Below, piece after piece: positions 1 to 41,700 of a DNA stretch of 64,000 bases (position 1 is its first letter; the number at the start of each line of letters is the position of its first letter). The stretch is from positions 45,974,379 to 46,038,378 of the forward strand of contig OX459096.1 of assembly GCA_949775045.1 (NCBI GenBank), in the 5' to 3' direction. Below the pieces are notes generated by a model. The model made no database searches and was not told where the DNA came from. It worked only from the letters and a program-made list of their open reading frames with translations. The position numbers and the translations under genes were made by a program. Source of the stretch: Metridium senile. Lineage: Eukaryota > Cnidaria > Anthozoa > Actiniaria > Metridiidae.

Positions 1-299
1 TTTGATTTGTCGAGAAATAAGCGAGCCGTGATCGACGGGTCTTGCACGTGCAGTATGTGACGGAGGAGAGACACATTTCATTTTAGCTTGCGACGACTGG
101 GGCACACGTGGAAACACGTGCATCATTTGAGACGTTTTTTTCAGGAGAAAACACAGAGTTTGTTTCATTTCATTATTTGGTAGGTTTTTCCTTGTCGTTT
201 TGGTTCATTTATTTCTAGCTTTGATTGAGTTCTCGAGTTAAAATTCCGTCTTGTGTATTCATTATTTGCTGCGCGCAAGTTGAAACAATAAAATGGAGA

Positions 300-850
300 G
301 CAAGGTGTGTTCTTTTTCTTGATTTTTATTTTTATAAATGTGTCTTGCATCTTGATTTCTAGCTACATGTTTTTGAAACAATAAAATGGATAGCAAACAA
401 TTTCATTTGTTAATTCACTGTGTTTGTGTCTTGATTTTAGTTTTAGATGTGTCTTGTGTCTTGGTTTTTCGACCATAAAAGAATAAATGGATAACAAACA
501 ATTTCATTTACGTGCTGTGTTGTTAATTCGAATTCACTGTGTTTGTGTCTTGATTTTAGTTTTAGATGTGTCTTGTGTCTTGGTTTTTCAACCATAAAAG
601 AATAAATGGATAACAAACAATTTCATTTACGTGCTGTGTTGTTAATTCGAATTCACTGTGTTTGTGTCTTGATTTTAGTTTTAGATGTGTCTTGTGTCTT
701 GGTTTTTCAACCATAAAAGAATAAATGGATAACAAACAATTTCATTTGCGTGCTGTGTTGTTAATTCGAATTCACTGTGTTTGTGTCTTGATTTTAGTTT
801 AGATGCGTCTTGTGTCTTGATTTTTAGCTCAAAAGAAATAAAAGTGTTAG
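300..850. repeat. 118-bp minisatellite, about 4 copies plus degenerate edges
   Basis: A unit containing 'gtttgtgtcttgattttag' and 'ggataacaaacaatttcatt' recurs with a period of 118-119 bp, starting near 419, 538, 656 and 775. The middle copies are almost identical. The outer copies (about 300-418 and after 800) are diverged and shortened, as expected for unequal crossing-over. Confidence 0.85.
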
Positions 851-1284
851 CAAATACTAGTTCATTTGCGTATTGGGTATTTATTTTAGTTATAGTTGTG
901 TCTGCGTCTTGATTTATTGTCTTGTGTCTTCATTTTTAACTCATTAAACGTCAGAAACACATTCTTTTGCGCACTGAGTCGTTGATCTAGAAAAAGCCCG
1001 TGCTCCTGTAATGCCTCACTGAATTCCTATGTCTTGCCTAACTAAGCACTAACTATCTCCTATTTGTTGCTATATCTATTTCACGGTTATATTATTTGCA
1101 CTCTAAACACAGACAAAAAGCTGACTAAAAGCACATTGCACTTCGTAAACAAAAACTATTTGCAATAGTTGTTTCTTATTTCCCGCCTGGTCTGTACAAA
1201 GTACGAAAATATGGGCCGACTGTTGTTCATTATGCCTTTGGATGGACCGCGCGTCAACCACTTCGAAAAATGTTTAAGCCATAA

Positions 1285-1717
1285 ACCCAATCGAAATATG
1301 GTGACTTACTATTGTCCTTGAATGGCTAGGCTTGAGTTCACTTTGGAACCAGAAACTCAAAAGGGGATTGAAGCGTACAACACTATACCTATGGTCCGGA
1401 ATTTTCAAATTATGCAAATCAACAAGATGGCCGCTTTAAAATTCTTGCTAAATTTGTTGGCATTCAGAGGAGACAGACCAAATATTGGATCGGGAGGCTT
1501 GAATCCTTGATATCATTTTGAGTTTTCTAAATCAAGAAGATTTTAATAACTACGGGGAAAAATTCAACCAAAATGTAGATCAAAAGATGTATGGTGGTTG
1601 CACGTTTCTATCCACTTTTTGAGTTTCTGGTTGGAACACAATAGAGTTTTTACATCTTTGAGAGGCTAGCCAGTCAAGAATAGTTATTCAAATTGGTCAC
1701 CATATTTCGATTCGGTG
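1285..1717. mobile_element. Palindromic MITE, family A (long member)
   Basis: The ends are inverted repeats: 'aatcgaaatatggtgac' near 1289 and 'gtcaccatatttcgatt' near 1697. Inside are 'ccttgaatggctag' and its counterpart 'gctagccagtcaag', and an inner pair around 'ccagaaactcaaaa'. Three further copies with the same ends occur at 22499-22645, 36763-36959 and 42175-42336. No transposase frame is visible, so this is a non-autonomous element. Confidence 0.75.
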
Positions 1718-3576
1718 CATGGTATATCATTTATTTTCAAAAATGATTTGATCAGCCGACAAGCGTGCAAAAAGGCACTAAAGTTTTTAATCAGATAGTT
1801 GTCTCTTGGACTTCCTTGATTTGAAGACACAACATAAATATAACGTGACGTCTTTTAGCGAACCTCCAATGATCAAAAAACTGTGAATTCTATCAAGTTC
1901 AGTCTGATATCATCTGATATCATCTCTATACGTGTTTTAATTAAAGCTGTGTGAAATACACCGTGTGTAAGTTGTCTTGGACAATCGTGGACGTGATACT
2001 ATAAAACGACCTTGTTTGACAAAATTAAAGTAATTTGCGTTTGTTTTTTCGAGTTCTAAATTACTTCCTGTATTAGGGGACTTGGATGTCATGATAGAAA
2101 ACCACCTTGATAGCAGCCTATAATTACACAACTTAGCTCGTTACTCGTTGAGATATTGACGTCGAGTTTTAGTGAACGAAACGAAGCGAGCGTTCCGCAA
2201 TTGTCAGTTTAATTTTCACTCTTATGATGTCAAATGTCATAACGGCTATAGAAAACGTTGGACAAACCTTTTACTTTTATCATACTTATATGTTTTATTG
2301 TTCTTTCATGTGATGGAAGCAATTTCCACATTAAAATAAACAAAAAATAAACAAAAAACAAGCAAAAAATAAAAAAATAAATAAACATGAAAAAACAAAT
2401 AAAAAAACATGAAAAAATAAACTTGGTTTCAACATGGATAATAACTATTATTAATATCCATGGTTTCAACTACTAGTTTCAAAGCTTTTTTATAAAAAAA
2501 CCTTGAACTTTCGTAATTATACTCCAATAAATACATGCTATTTTCATCGTAGTCGATGATTTGGCCTGTTTGGACTAATTTTCTCACCCACTTGTTCAGT
2601 TTTGAGTATTTTGTTATTATATTAATCGCTGTCACTGAACCAATTAAATAGTCACTTAAGAGAATGGCAGTTTTGATTGCATCAGAGCGACGGCGCGCTG
2701 TGTCAATTAAAGATCAAGACAGTTAGGAAACTTCCCAGTTGTGACAAGGAAAGCCTTATTACTCTACTGTAATAGATGTAAGTAGTTGCAAAAGAACCGA
2801 CAACACAATGCTATCTCTTCGTTTTATTGATTGATTTTATTTTCAAATAAGTTTTATTCTAGAATAAACCATTGTCATTTATTTACTGATATCCTTTTTT
2901 AAACGACTCAAAAATAGATTTTTGTAAGGATAAGGCTATTAAAATAATTTCTTTTTTTTATGGTAAAGAAAACAATAACAAAGCATTATTTCTTCTTGAT
3001 ATAATCTTTTACTTATTATTATTATTTTATGTATTTATACCAGCAAATATTCTTGGTTTCAAAGAAAGTTTCACAAAAAATTGAACCTTACAAAGTGTAG
3101 TACAAAAAATAATCGAAATATCAAAACAATTATTCCTATATATACTTGTTAAAATTTCTAATATTGTGGACGATTTATCATTATAAAATCATCCCTATGA
3201 AAACCTGTATCCAGAACCAACCTACGGCTCATTTAGCATACGGGCAATTTTACGGCACGCGCGCGTGAACAACATTTTTGGCGCCAAAATGTTCATTTGG
3301 TCGCGCACGCGTACCATAAAATGTTTTCTTCTAAGTTAGCTATTCGAGAATTTGCAGTAAGAGATAACGAGCGGCGGGGGAGAAATTGATCTCCGTGCAG
3401 TAAAACTCGCTTGCAGTAAAAACACATATACAAAGTGACCACAGGGAGCCAGCATGGTGGCGTTATCTTGTTCATTCAAAAGTGAAAACTAGCTCGTCCA
3501 GCGGTTTCACATGTTAAATTGAATAGGAATCAATAGACTGGAATGAATTACAGCAACTGTGTGATGTAGTCCAAGG

Positions 3577-33104
<29,528 letters not shown>

Positions 33105-33420
33105 AACACTATGTGAATATTCAATTCTTATGGTCGTTTTAAACTTGATCCTTACGAGCAAGATTTTTATCTATACATATTGAATACTACATAATGGGAA
33201 TCAGCAATTATAGTTTCAGTTCTAGTTAGAAAACCAAAGATTTTCGTCACACATCTTTCAGCTCTGACAGAGATCAAACTCGCCAGCTTTGGTCCTTCTC
33301 TTAAAACCGGAAGTAGGGTCCAGGGTCTTTCATGACAATTTCACGCCTTCTGTCAAATCACTTCCGGTCCAAAGCTCCCTTCAAACGGTTCAAACAAATG
33401 CTAAAAATAATAGATAAATA
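33105..33420 (-). promoter_or_regulatory. Probable RPTP promoter / 5' UTR with paired ETS-type motifs
   Basis: This is the region just upstream of the RPTP start codon. CCGGAAGT occurs at 33307-33314 and in the opposite orientation at 33360-33367, about 200-260 bp from the ATG. CCGGAAGT is the core bound by ETS-family factors and common near animal transcription starts. No TATA box at a convincing distance. The transcription start itself cannot be placed. Confidence 0.4.
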
Positions 33421-33713
33421 TTCGTCATGTAAAAATAAAAATCTGCTTTCGTGTTCTAAATAAAGTATAAAGTGTCACGATTTATGTCTAGGCATTATCT
33501 TCTTTTGATGTGAGCATGTTCATTTTTGCCTTGTCAAAAATTTCAGTGCCTGCAGAGGCGGATTTGACGCAGTTTGAAAACTGACGATTGTCTCTTTCAT
33601 CACGCAATCGTATTTTTAATCTTTTATTTCTATTAACAACTGATATAAACTTTATTTATGTACAATAGTAAAACCAGTTTACAACAATGATATGAGTGGT
33701 ATTTTCATGCTCT

Positions 33714-33719
33714 TTTATT
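33714..33719 (-). terminator. Candidate LIG4 polyadenylation signal
   Basis: AATAAA on the minus strand (TTTATT on plus), the first canonical signal after the LIG4 stop, about 150 nt downstream. Further signals occur near 33615 and 33650. This would end LIG4 roughly 580 bp before the RPTP start codon. Confidence 0.45.
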
Positions 33720-33867
33720 TTTACTTAGTTCAGTGCGTTAAATTTAAAATTCTTTTCAAAACCAAGATATAATTAATATAATTTGTGACTGGAAAAGCAG
33801 TCCACGAGAGTGGGTAATATCAGTTTTAACAAGCTGCAAGAGAATGTAGTGATTGCATTGATTGTCG

Positions 33868-36800
33868 CTATAAATTATCCATTGTAGGTTTATATTGTCG
33901 TTCTTCCAATAATCTTTGTTGGTCAATGCACTGTGAAACCCAGCTCATAGCTACAATGTGGTGTTTCTGATGACGGGCCTTCATTGTATGTTGGAGTTCT
34001 GGCAGTCGTGACAAATCCCTGAAAACAACGATGATATGTGTGGTTACAAACGACAAAAGAATAGTAAGAAAATATGAACAAAAATAACATAGAAAAACCA
34101 GACGAACAAACAAAAAAACATACATACAAACTAACAATTAAACAAACAAACAAACAAGCAAACAAACAAACAAGCAAATACAAACAAACATACAAACGAA
34201 CGAACGAACGAACAATCAATCAAACATGCATACATGCAAAAACTATGTACTACAAACAAACAAACAAACAAAACTGAAAGCATACATACATACAAACAAA
34301 CAAACAAACAAACAAACATGCATACATACATACAAAAAAAAAAACAACGAACGAACAAACAAACAAACAAACAAACAAACAAAACTGAAAGCATATATAC
34401 ATACAAACAAACAAACAAACAAACGAACGAACAAACAAACAAAAAAACATACATACATACAAACAAACAAACAAACAAACGAACAAACGAACAAACAAAC
34501 TGAAACAAACAAACAAACAAACAAACAAACAAACAAACAAACTGAAACAAACAATCAACGCTACTATTTACCTTACATCCACTACAACATGAGTAACCTT
34601 TTCGTTGAATTCATCACTGATTGACGCACCATATAAACGCAGTTCTAATGCTGTTAGCTCTAGACTACAGTCCTTGATTGCCTGAAACGAAAAGAGGAAT
34701 TGGGTAGGCTGCAAACAAACCGATCGGCCGAATTCCGGCGAACAGCGAGATGAAAGACAAATAACAAATTGACTAAAAGTCTGCGGTCTGTAAACCGCAG
34801 ACCGACCGACTGACCAGCAAAAAAAAAAAAAAATAACAAACATAATAGGAAACATAGACACAAATATAAAGCAACATAAAACAAACAGAACATAGAAACA
34901 AATTAGCAAAACAGAACTATACCGAACTGGACAAATTGAGCAAGCAAATTAAAAACAAACAAAATAGATAAAAAAATCCCGTCAACCGGCAAGCAACAAA
35001 CAACACTGAACATCAAAAAAAAAAATAAAACATGTATTTATAGTGCGCCATTAGTCAACCAGCTGCAGTACTCGACAATGGATGCCAGTGGTTTGAAGAA
35101 TTCCATATTATAATTTTGGCTCGCTACACCACCGTTTGCATAATTATTCGTTCCACCTCGTTTAAATGGGCCCAACATGTTGTACCAACATCATCCAACA
35201 GGGTGTTTAAATGGGGCTTAAGTCCCGACATGAAATTGGTCTAAAGTGCTCTGCCACACAAGTGGGTAGTAATCGGCTTTCACTGTAGCCTTCTGGCCAA
35301 ATCGGGATGCGTAATTATTCAAACGGTGTTAAAATCGACCTACAATACGAAACACAAGACTTTGCCTCCTCCTCAGCAATCACTGTCATAGGCTTCCTGT
35401 TTATCGTAACAAAGGAAACCCAAAGGAGGAAATGGAGTTGCCTGCGGAGGAGGCTACACTGATCTAATCATTTTTGTTGCGATTAAACACTGAGTTTAAT
35501 ATACCCACCTTGTCAGGGTTATCTATAACCCGATATTGATCCAAGTATACACTAACAAAAGGAAACGAAAACAAAAATATATTTAGATATATCAGTCATT
35601 AAAAGTGATTGAATAAATAATTTTATAAAATTCATTAGTAATTAATGAGAATTTTAATGAGTTCTGTAAATCTCATACAGATTTTGTCCTGCATGATTTG
35701 CATAAATTTCAACTTGAATTTTCTCGGCCAGATTTACTTTTATCTTGACAATGTTAGTAAAATATGAAAATACTAAGGTTAGACTTTCATAAGTACTATA
35801 GATTATTCGCGTCCGATCAATATATTACAAATTGAAACTAGCAGGCGTCCCAAATAGAACCAGGGACCGTGCAAAAAGAAGCAATCTTATACACATATTT
35901 CAAAAATTGTTGTCGCTGCCGAAGCTACAGTCCACATTCTGAAGCCTGCAAAGGATGTCAGAATTTGTGATTTATTATACGTCTCTTTTAAATAAATATT
36001 TGTTTCGTCATCTACCACTGCAACAATTTGTTATGGTCATATACTCAAACACCAAAATTTGCTATGAATAAATCGATAAACGAGAAGAAATACCGACATC
36101 CTTTGTTGGCTTCAATATGTGGACTGTAGCTTTCGTTGACAACGATTTTTGAAATAGGTGTATACATGTTTCAATTAACGTTGTCGCAGCCGAAGCAACA
36201 GGTAACACCTCAATGACTGCAAAGGATGTCGGTAGTATGAACATAAATTGTTGATTTATTACCAACTTGTTATGCTCATATAACACAAACACGTACAACC
36301 AAAATATGCCACTGAATCGATCGATAACAAAAGAAACAGTACCGACATCCTTTGCATGCTTCAGAGTGTAGATTGTAGCTTTGATTGTGACAACGATTTT
36401 TGAATATATAGGATCTATACACGGACTAGCTCGCTTACCGACACGGTCTGAATAAACCAAGCGGTGAATCACCAGGATAATACCGTTGTTCTATATCAGC
36501 TATCTCGTCAATAGTCATCGAATAGTTGCGATCAGTAGCCTGCAAAATAAAAATAGATATACGTTATATGTGTGTGGGTTGGAGGGGAATATAAGTATTA
36601 TGTTTATTATTTGATCATTATCGTTTTACTTATCAATATATTTCACACTACCATTACTATTCATCATAATTATCATCATTTTTATTTTCATCATTTCCGT
36701 AATCGTTTTAATCATCATTATCGCCATCATCATGACCGAACATCATCGTTTGGGTTATTGTTCCGAATCGAAATATGGCGTCCAATTTTAATTTTTGTTT

Positions 36801-37925
36801 TAATTTTAATTTAATTTAAATTTTTGTTTTAATTTTAATTTTTGTTCTTGACTGGCTAGCCTCGCACACTTGAGAACTCCATTGTGTTTCAACGTAAACC
36901 CGAGACTAGCCAATAAAGAACAATAGTTATTAAAATTAGACGCTATATTTCGATTCGGTATATACAATCGATCTTACGTCTTTGTCAAAGTCTTGAAAAA
37001 CCTTTTTCAAAGATTCCGCTGTTGCATCTTGGGTAAAGCTGTCTCCATAGCAATCATATTCCAAAGCAAACCGCTTCTCAGTGGATGGAGAGGAGTGGAA
37101 CATGTGACTAGGTAACCATGGTAATAAAGTCTTTTGATCCTACAGTAAAATAAACATAAATAAATCTAATAAATCACTTCTTTTAGCGTCTCAATCTTGT
37201 ATATATATATAGCCAGTGTCCTGAGACTCAGACCCATACTCACTACCGCTACCATGCACTGCATTAGATATTTAAGCACACAACATTGCTCACATGTTGA
37301 TTTTTGCGAAGGGGAAAAAACCGGAGAAACCGAGAAATAAACCCTCGTGGCATGCGAGAGAACAATAACAAACTCAACTCACATATAACCCAACTGCACG
37401 CTCAAAGAATAACAGCTTGTCGCGCGGCAAAAAAGCAAATTCCTCAGATCGACTAGTTGGGCTGCCTTTTGTAATGCCTGTACCTTCTTTTCTATATATC
37501 ACTGACACGAAAAACGAGAAAGAAAAGAAAACGAGCCAGCAGAGGAATTGTAAGTAAATGTTTGGAAACCACCAGGATCTAATACAAAGTGCTATTCTAT
37601 CCCTAGTCTGTTGTTAGGTTAACTGGTAATATAACAATGGCTTACCAAGCAGTCAATCAGCCAGCGGGCTTTCACAACATCATACTTAGCGTCCCTTGGA
37701 AAATAAAAAAAAGTCAATATTTGTCGTCTCCCTGACAGTGAGTCTAGTCGCTCTTCACTCTAGTTAAGGGACGGACCATTTGATATTTGATGGGGAGGGG
37801 GGCTGAATTAAAAAAAAAATATCGAGCAGCCTTTGTTGCACGAACAAAATGTATTGAGTACTACCCACAAAATATCTTGCAACATTTGTGTCCTAAATAT
37901 CGGGCACCGACAAAACAGCCCCCGC

Positions 37926-37957
<32 letters not shown>

Positions 37958-38757
37958 TAATTATCAAATGGTCCGTCCCTAAGCTTACTGTGGGGCGCCA
38001 ACGCTTATGGTTATACAGGAAGCCCAGTATAGCAAAAGTCCAGAAGAGGCTACCATTTATGCAGCACTACCGACAACATATTCGCCGGAAAAAATTAAAA
38101 TATATCTAAATTTTAACAAAACTTTGACATCCAACAAAATAACAACAATTGGAACATTGCTGGGATAATAAGGAAAACTGGCAGCATTGTTTTTCAGTAC
38201 GAAGCTTTTCTTCTTCCTGTTTAAAGATGGTCTGAATTCCAAGTCATACAAGTCTACTAAATGTACAATCAATATAACTTTATCATCTTACTTGATGATG
38301 TTGTTGACACGAAGGTTTAGTCTGTCTGTAACAACACAAAATGTGTCCGAACCGGGGTTCTGTGTAAAGGTTCCTCCATGCTGTAAATTAGAAGAGAATC
38401 AGACGTGTTGGAATGAAAAGGATATACAATGGATGGATGGTATGAATGAATGAATGAATGAATGAATGAATGAATGGATTAATAAATGGATGAATAGATG
38501 GATGGATTGAGGAAGGAGCAAATGGATGGATGGATGCACTAATGAATGAGTGAAAAAGAAAGAAACAAAATAAACACACAAAAAGTAAAATTACAAGTAT
38601 TTATATCCCGTCAATATGCACAATAAACCTTTATTATCCACGGTCTGTCATACAAAAGGTTTTTTACCTCGACAATCTTCTTCTCTAGATGTGCCTTGGA
38701 GTGAGAAGACGGGCCATTAATAACACACAACTCTTTCCCGTCAAACAGTTTCGATAC
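33868..38757 (-). CDS. LIG4: LIG4 C-terminal half: tandem BRCTs and XRCC4-binding linker
   Basis: BRCT1 is encoded by 38668-38757, 38292-38380 and 37646-37694 ([33 protein letters not shown] with the signature Trp). The linker 36978-37139 and 36439-36539 includes [10 protein letters not shown] and [18 protein letters not shown], matching the XRCC4-clamping region of human LIG4. BRCT2 is encoded by 35509-35551, 34572-34681 and 33868-34018 ([34 protein letters not shown] with the signature Trp). The protein ends TMDNL and stop. Confidence 0.93.
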
Positions 38758-41700
38758 CTAATTGGAAGATGATATATAACAAGTAAGGGTAAAACTAACA
38801 ACAACAGTAAAAACAACAAACTGTACACTGCATAAAAACAGTTACTGACATTTTGGATATTTATATAACTCCGTTATATGATTAACGTCTAAAACGTTCG
38901 TGAGTTTCAATAATATTTTTTATGTTGAGCACAGGCAGCCCAACTAGTTTATTTGAGGAATTTTTTAGAATATTATTTGTCACCGCGCGCCATATTCAGA
39001 TATTGAAAACAATTTTTTTGTTATAATTTGTGCACGCGGGTGGGGCTCCTGTGGTATATTTGGCTTTTGGCACGCGATTTCCTCGAAAAACTTGCGTGGT
39101 GTCGAAGATGGTAGGACAACAGTTCTCTATACGAGTTCCGTGACTCACTGTAAAATCTTTTTTGTCTTCAATTTTGTTTATACTCCAAAGCAGCCCTACC
39201 CTGAAGACTAGAGTGCTTTATTGATTTAATGCAAGTTGTATTATTGGCATTTGTAATTTCCATCTGATAAATCAGATGTCCCACAAAGATATACGATAGA
39301 AATATTCTCTGGTACCCTGGGTAAAGCCTCTATATAATCTTTTGATCTAGTGAAATGTGAAGGACCCATCCTCGGGAACCCAGGGGTATTCTTCTGTCGC
39401 TCGTTTCTCGCTTCCACAACACATACCCCTGGGAACGTAGTTTGTTGGAGCTTGTTCCGGAAGTCAAAATTCAGCTCTTGAAAATCAAGATAACCATTCA
39501 AAGAAAGTCGTTAAATAAGTTTGAATTTTGACTTCCGGAACAAGCTCTAACAGACTACGTTCCCAGGGGTATATGTTGTGGAAGCGAGAAACAAGCGACA
39601 GAAGAATACCCCTGGGTTCCCAAGGATGTGAAGGACCTAGAAAGATTTCCGAATTTCTTGTTCTCAGCGAATTCACAGAGAAATTAAATTACATGAAATA
39701 TGCGATAATTGTTTAAATGCAAATGGTAAAATATGTTGCTAACAATACTGCCAATTTCGTAGACCGAACATAATTGAAACATTTGGCTATTCTGAAATGA
39801 GCATATTTAGACATATTTATAGATATATTGATGTCTTTGCTTGTAAATATTTTTGTTCTACACTCGATATCAGGATTCCTGTTGTTTCAATAATAATAAT
39901 AATAATAATTGTTTTTTAAACATTAGGCGTTTCAACCATGACTATGGTCTTTATGAATCAGAAAATATATAACCAAATAAATAAATAGATAGGTAATAGA
40001 TTAAAATTTATAACACCGTAAAAATACTAATACCCAATGTCCCTCTCGTGAAGGGTTGGCCGAAAAAGAATCAGGATAGAGTTTCTTCAAGTTCAGTTTC
40101 GCGTGAAATAATCGCATAGCTAGTCTTATCAAACTCATTAAGAATTCATAAGATTGTAGTCCAATGTAATGCTGTTATCTGATCATGTGACGGTATCTTT
40201 AGTGCCAGGTAAAGATACAGCAAACTAGAAGTCGGGGGCGGCTTTGAATATTTTCAGGGGAGTGCGGGGCTGATAAAGCATTAATGAATAAAACATTAAT
40301 GCTTTATCATTTTTTCATTTTTGATAAAGACCTAATGATTTATTCATTAATACTTTATCAAAAGCTGCTAGCAACAAAGGCAAGACAAAATATTTTTTTA
40401 ATTTTCAACTATGCATACGTGCTATAGAAAAAAGTACTGAGTTACTATTACATTAGTTAATTATTATACTTACTTATTTAGAATTAAATGTAACATTACT
40501 AAATGTGCAGTTATTAAACACGATATTACTATCTTTACCGAATTCAGGTTCACTACTTGTTTTGGAAGCTGTGATTAAACTTTCACAAATTTTATCATCC
40601 AGAAATTTAACGAGTCTGCTTTCATTTCCTCCAGGTTTGTATCACAGTCTTGGAGAGATTTCATATCACCAAAATTGAAGCTTGTGCTTTCATATTCTGC
40701 TTTCTTATTACTGCGGGTCTTTTGCCAATCACAAAACATGCCGACCGCCCATTTCGTTACGTATTTCGTATTCTTCGGAATACTTGAGCTCAGACACGCT
40801 GCTTCTTCACTTGTCGACTTAGGTTTTCTGAAACGTCGTCTCATTTTATCATATAGAGATTTCTTTAACGTTGAGTCTCTTAGCTTTTTAGCTTTAACAA
40901 CAGTCTCTTATTCTTAAAAAGCCTCAACAAACTGAGCTTTCGGTATTGTGAATATTTAATTAGACTGAATTCCCTCGATAGTTTTAATTTCGATTCATAT
41001 ATTTACAATAACCATGCTACCTATTGTATCTAATGAATGAAACACATTCAAACTTTGATTTATTGTTTCATCTTTTAAATTCTTTACAGATACTGACACA
41101 AATATAATAATGAGGTATTGTTTGAAAGTTCCTACAACTAATTGCATTTATGACCTTACTAAAAACGATAAAATAAGATTTTGCTTTTTCAGATTCTAAA
41201 ACTGTATGAATTATGAATTATAACAGTTTGATAAGTAGTATAAAGAACTCAAGAGAGTGTTTTATCGGCGCTAAAGATTCTCGCCTTCGGCTCGAATCTT
41301 TATCAGCCGATAAAACACTCTCTTTCGTTCTTTATACATTACATAACACATCCCTCCCGTTATTATGTTAATTCTATTGTTACTGAAAATGACGTATAAT
41401 TCTAGGTTCAGAACCAATTGCATACCGCTGTAACTGACGAAACATCTGCAGGTCTAAAATGTGCTGCAACAGCTCGTGGTTGTTCTATACGAGTGGCCAT
41501 TCGTCGTTTCTTTTTGGATGGTTGGCTGCTTGTATCGTCTGTACTTGCATGTTGATGGGTTAGTTTCCCTTCAGCAACCTTCAAGTAAATTAGATAGTGT
41601 AAAACACTGATTCCTTTACAATCATAATAATCAATACCATCACTATCCATAGATCCACTATCCATTGTGTTCTATCTTAGTTAGTGTTGCTACGTCCGAC

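Larger units (their letters stand above)
1..3576. other. Non-coding 3' flank of the RPTP gene
   Basis: I see no convincing gene here. Short open frames on both strands show no domain or splice pattern. The region holds a 118-bp minisatellite (about 300-850), a palindromic transposon (1285-1717), an A-rich tract (about 2330-2420) and a GC-rich near-palindrome (about 3253-3314). The part nearest 3576 should be the RPTP 3' UTR. The first canonical AATAAA on the minus strand after the stop is at 2878-2883, so the transcript could end near 2860; an unconventional signal closer to the stop cannot be excluded. Confidence 0.6.

Noticed and set aside
2429..2635. Minus-strand frame (LNKWVRKLVQTGQII...) as the C-terminal RPTP exon
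   Set aside because: I looked here for the missing C-terminus, but the exon at 3577-3651 gives the exact family motif with correct phase, while this frame shows no match.
34131..34624. Cys/Val/Phe-rich and Lys/Gln/Thr-rich frames
   Set aside because: Artefacts of the ACAA repeat in the last LIG4 intron.
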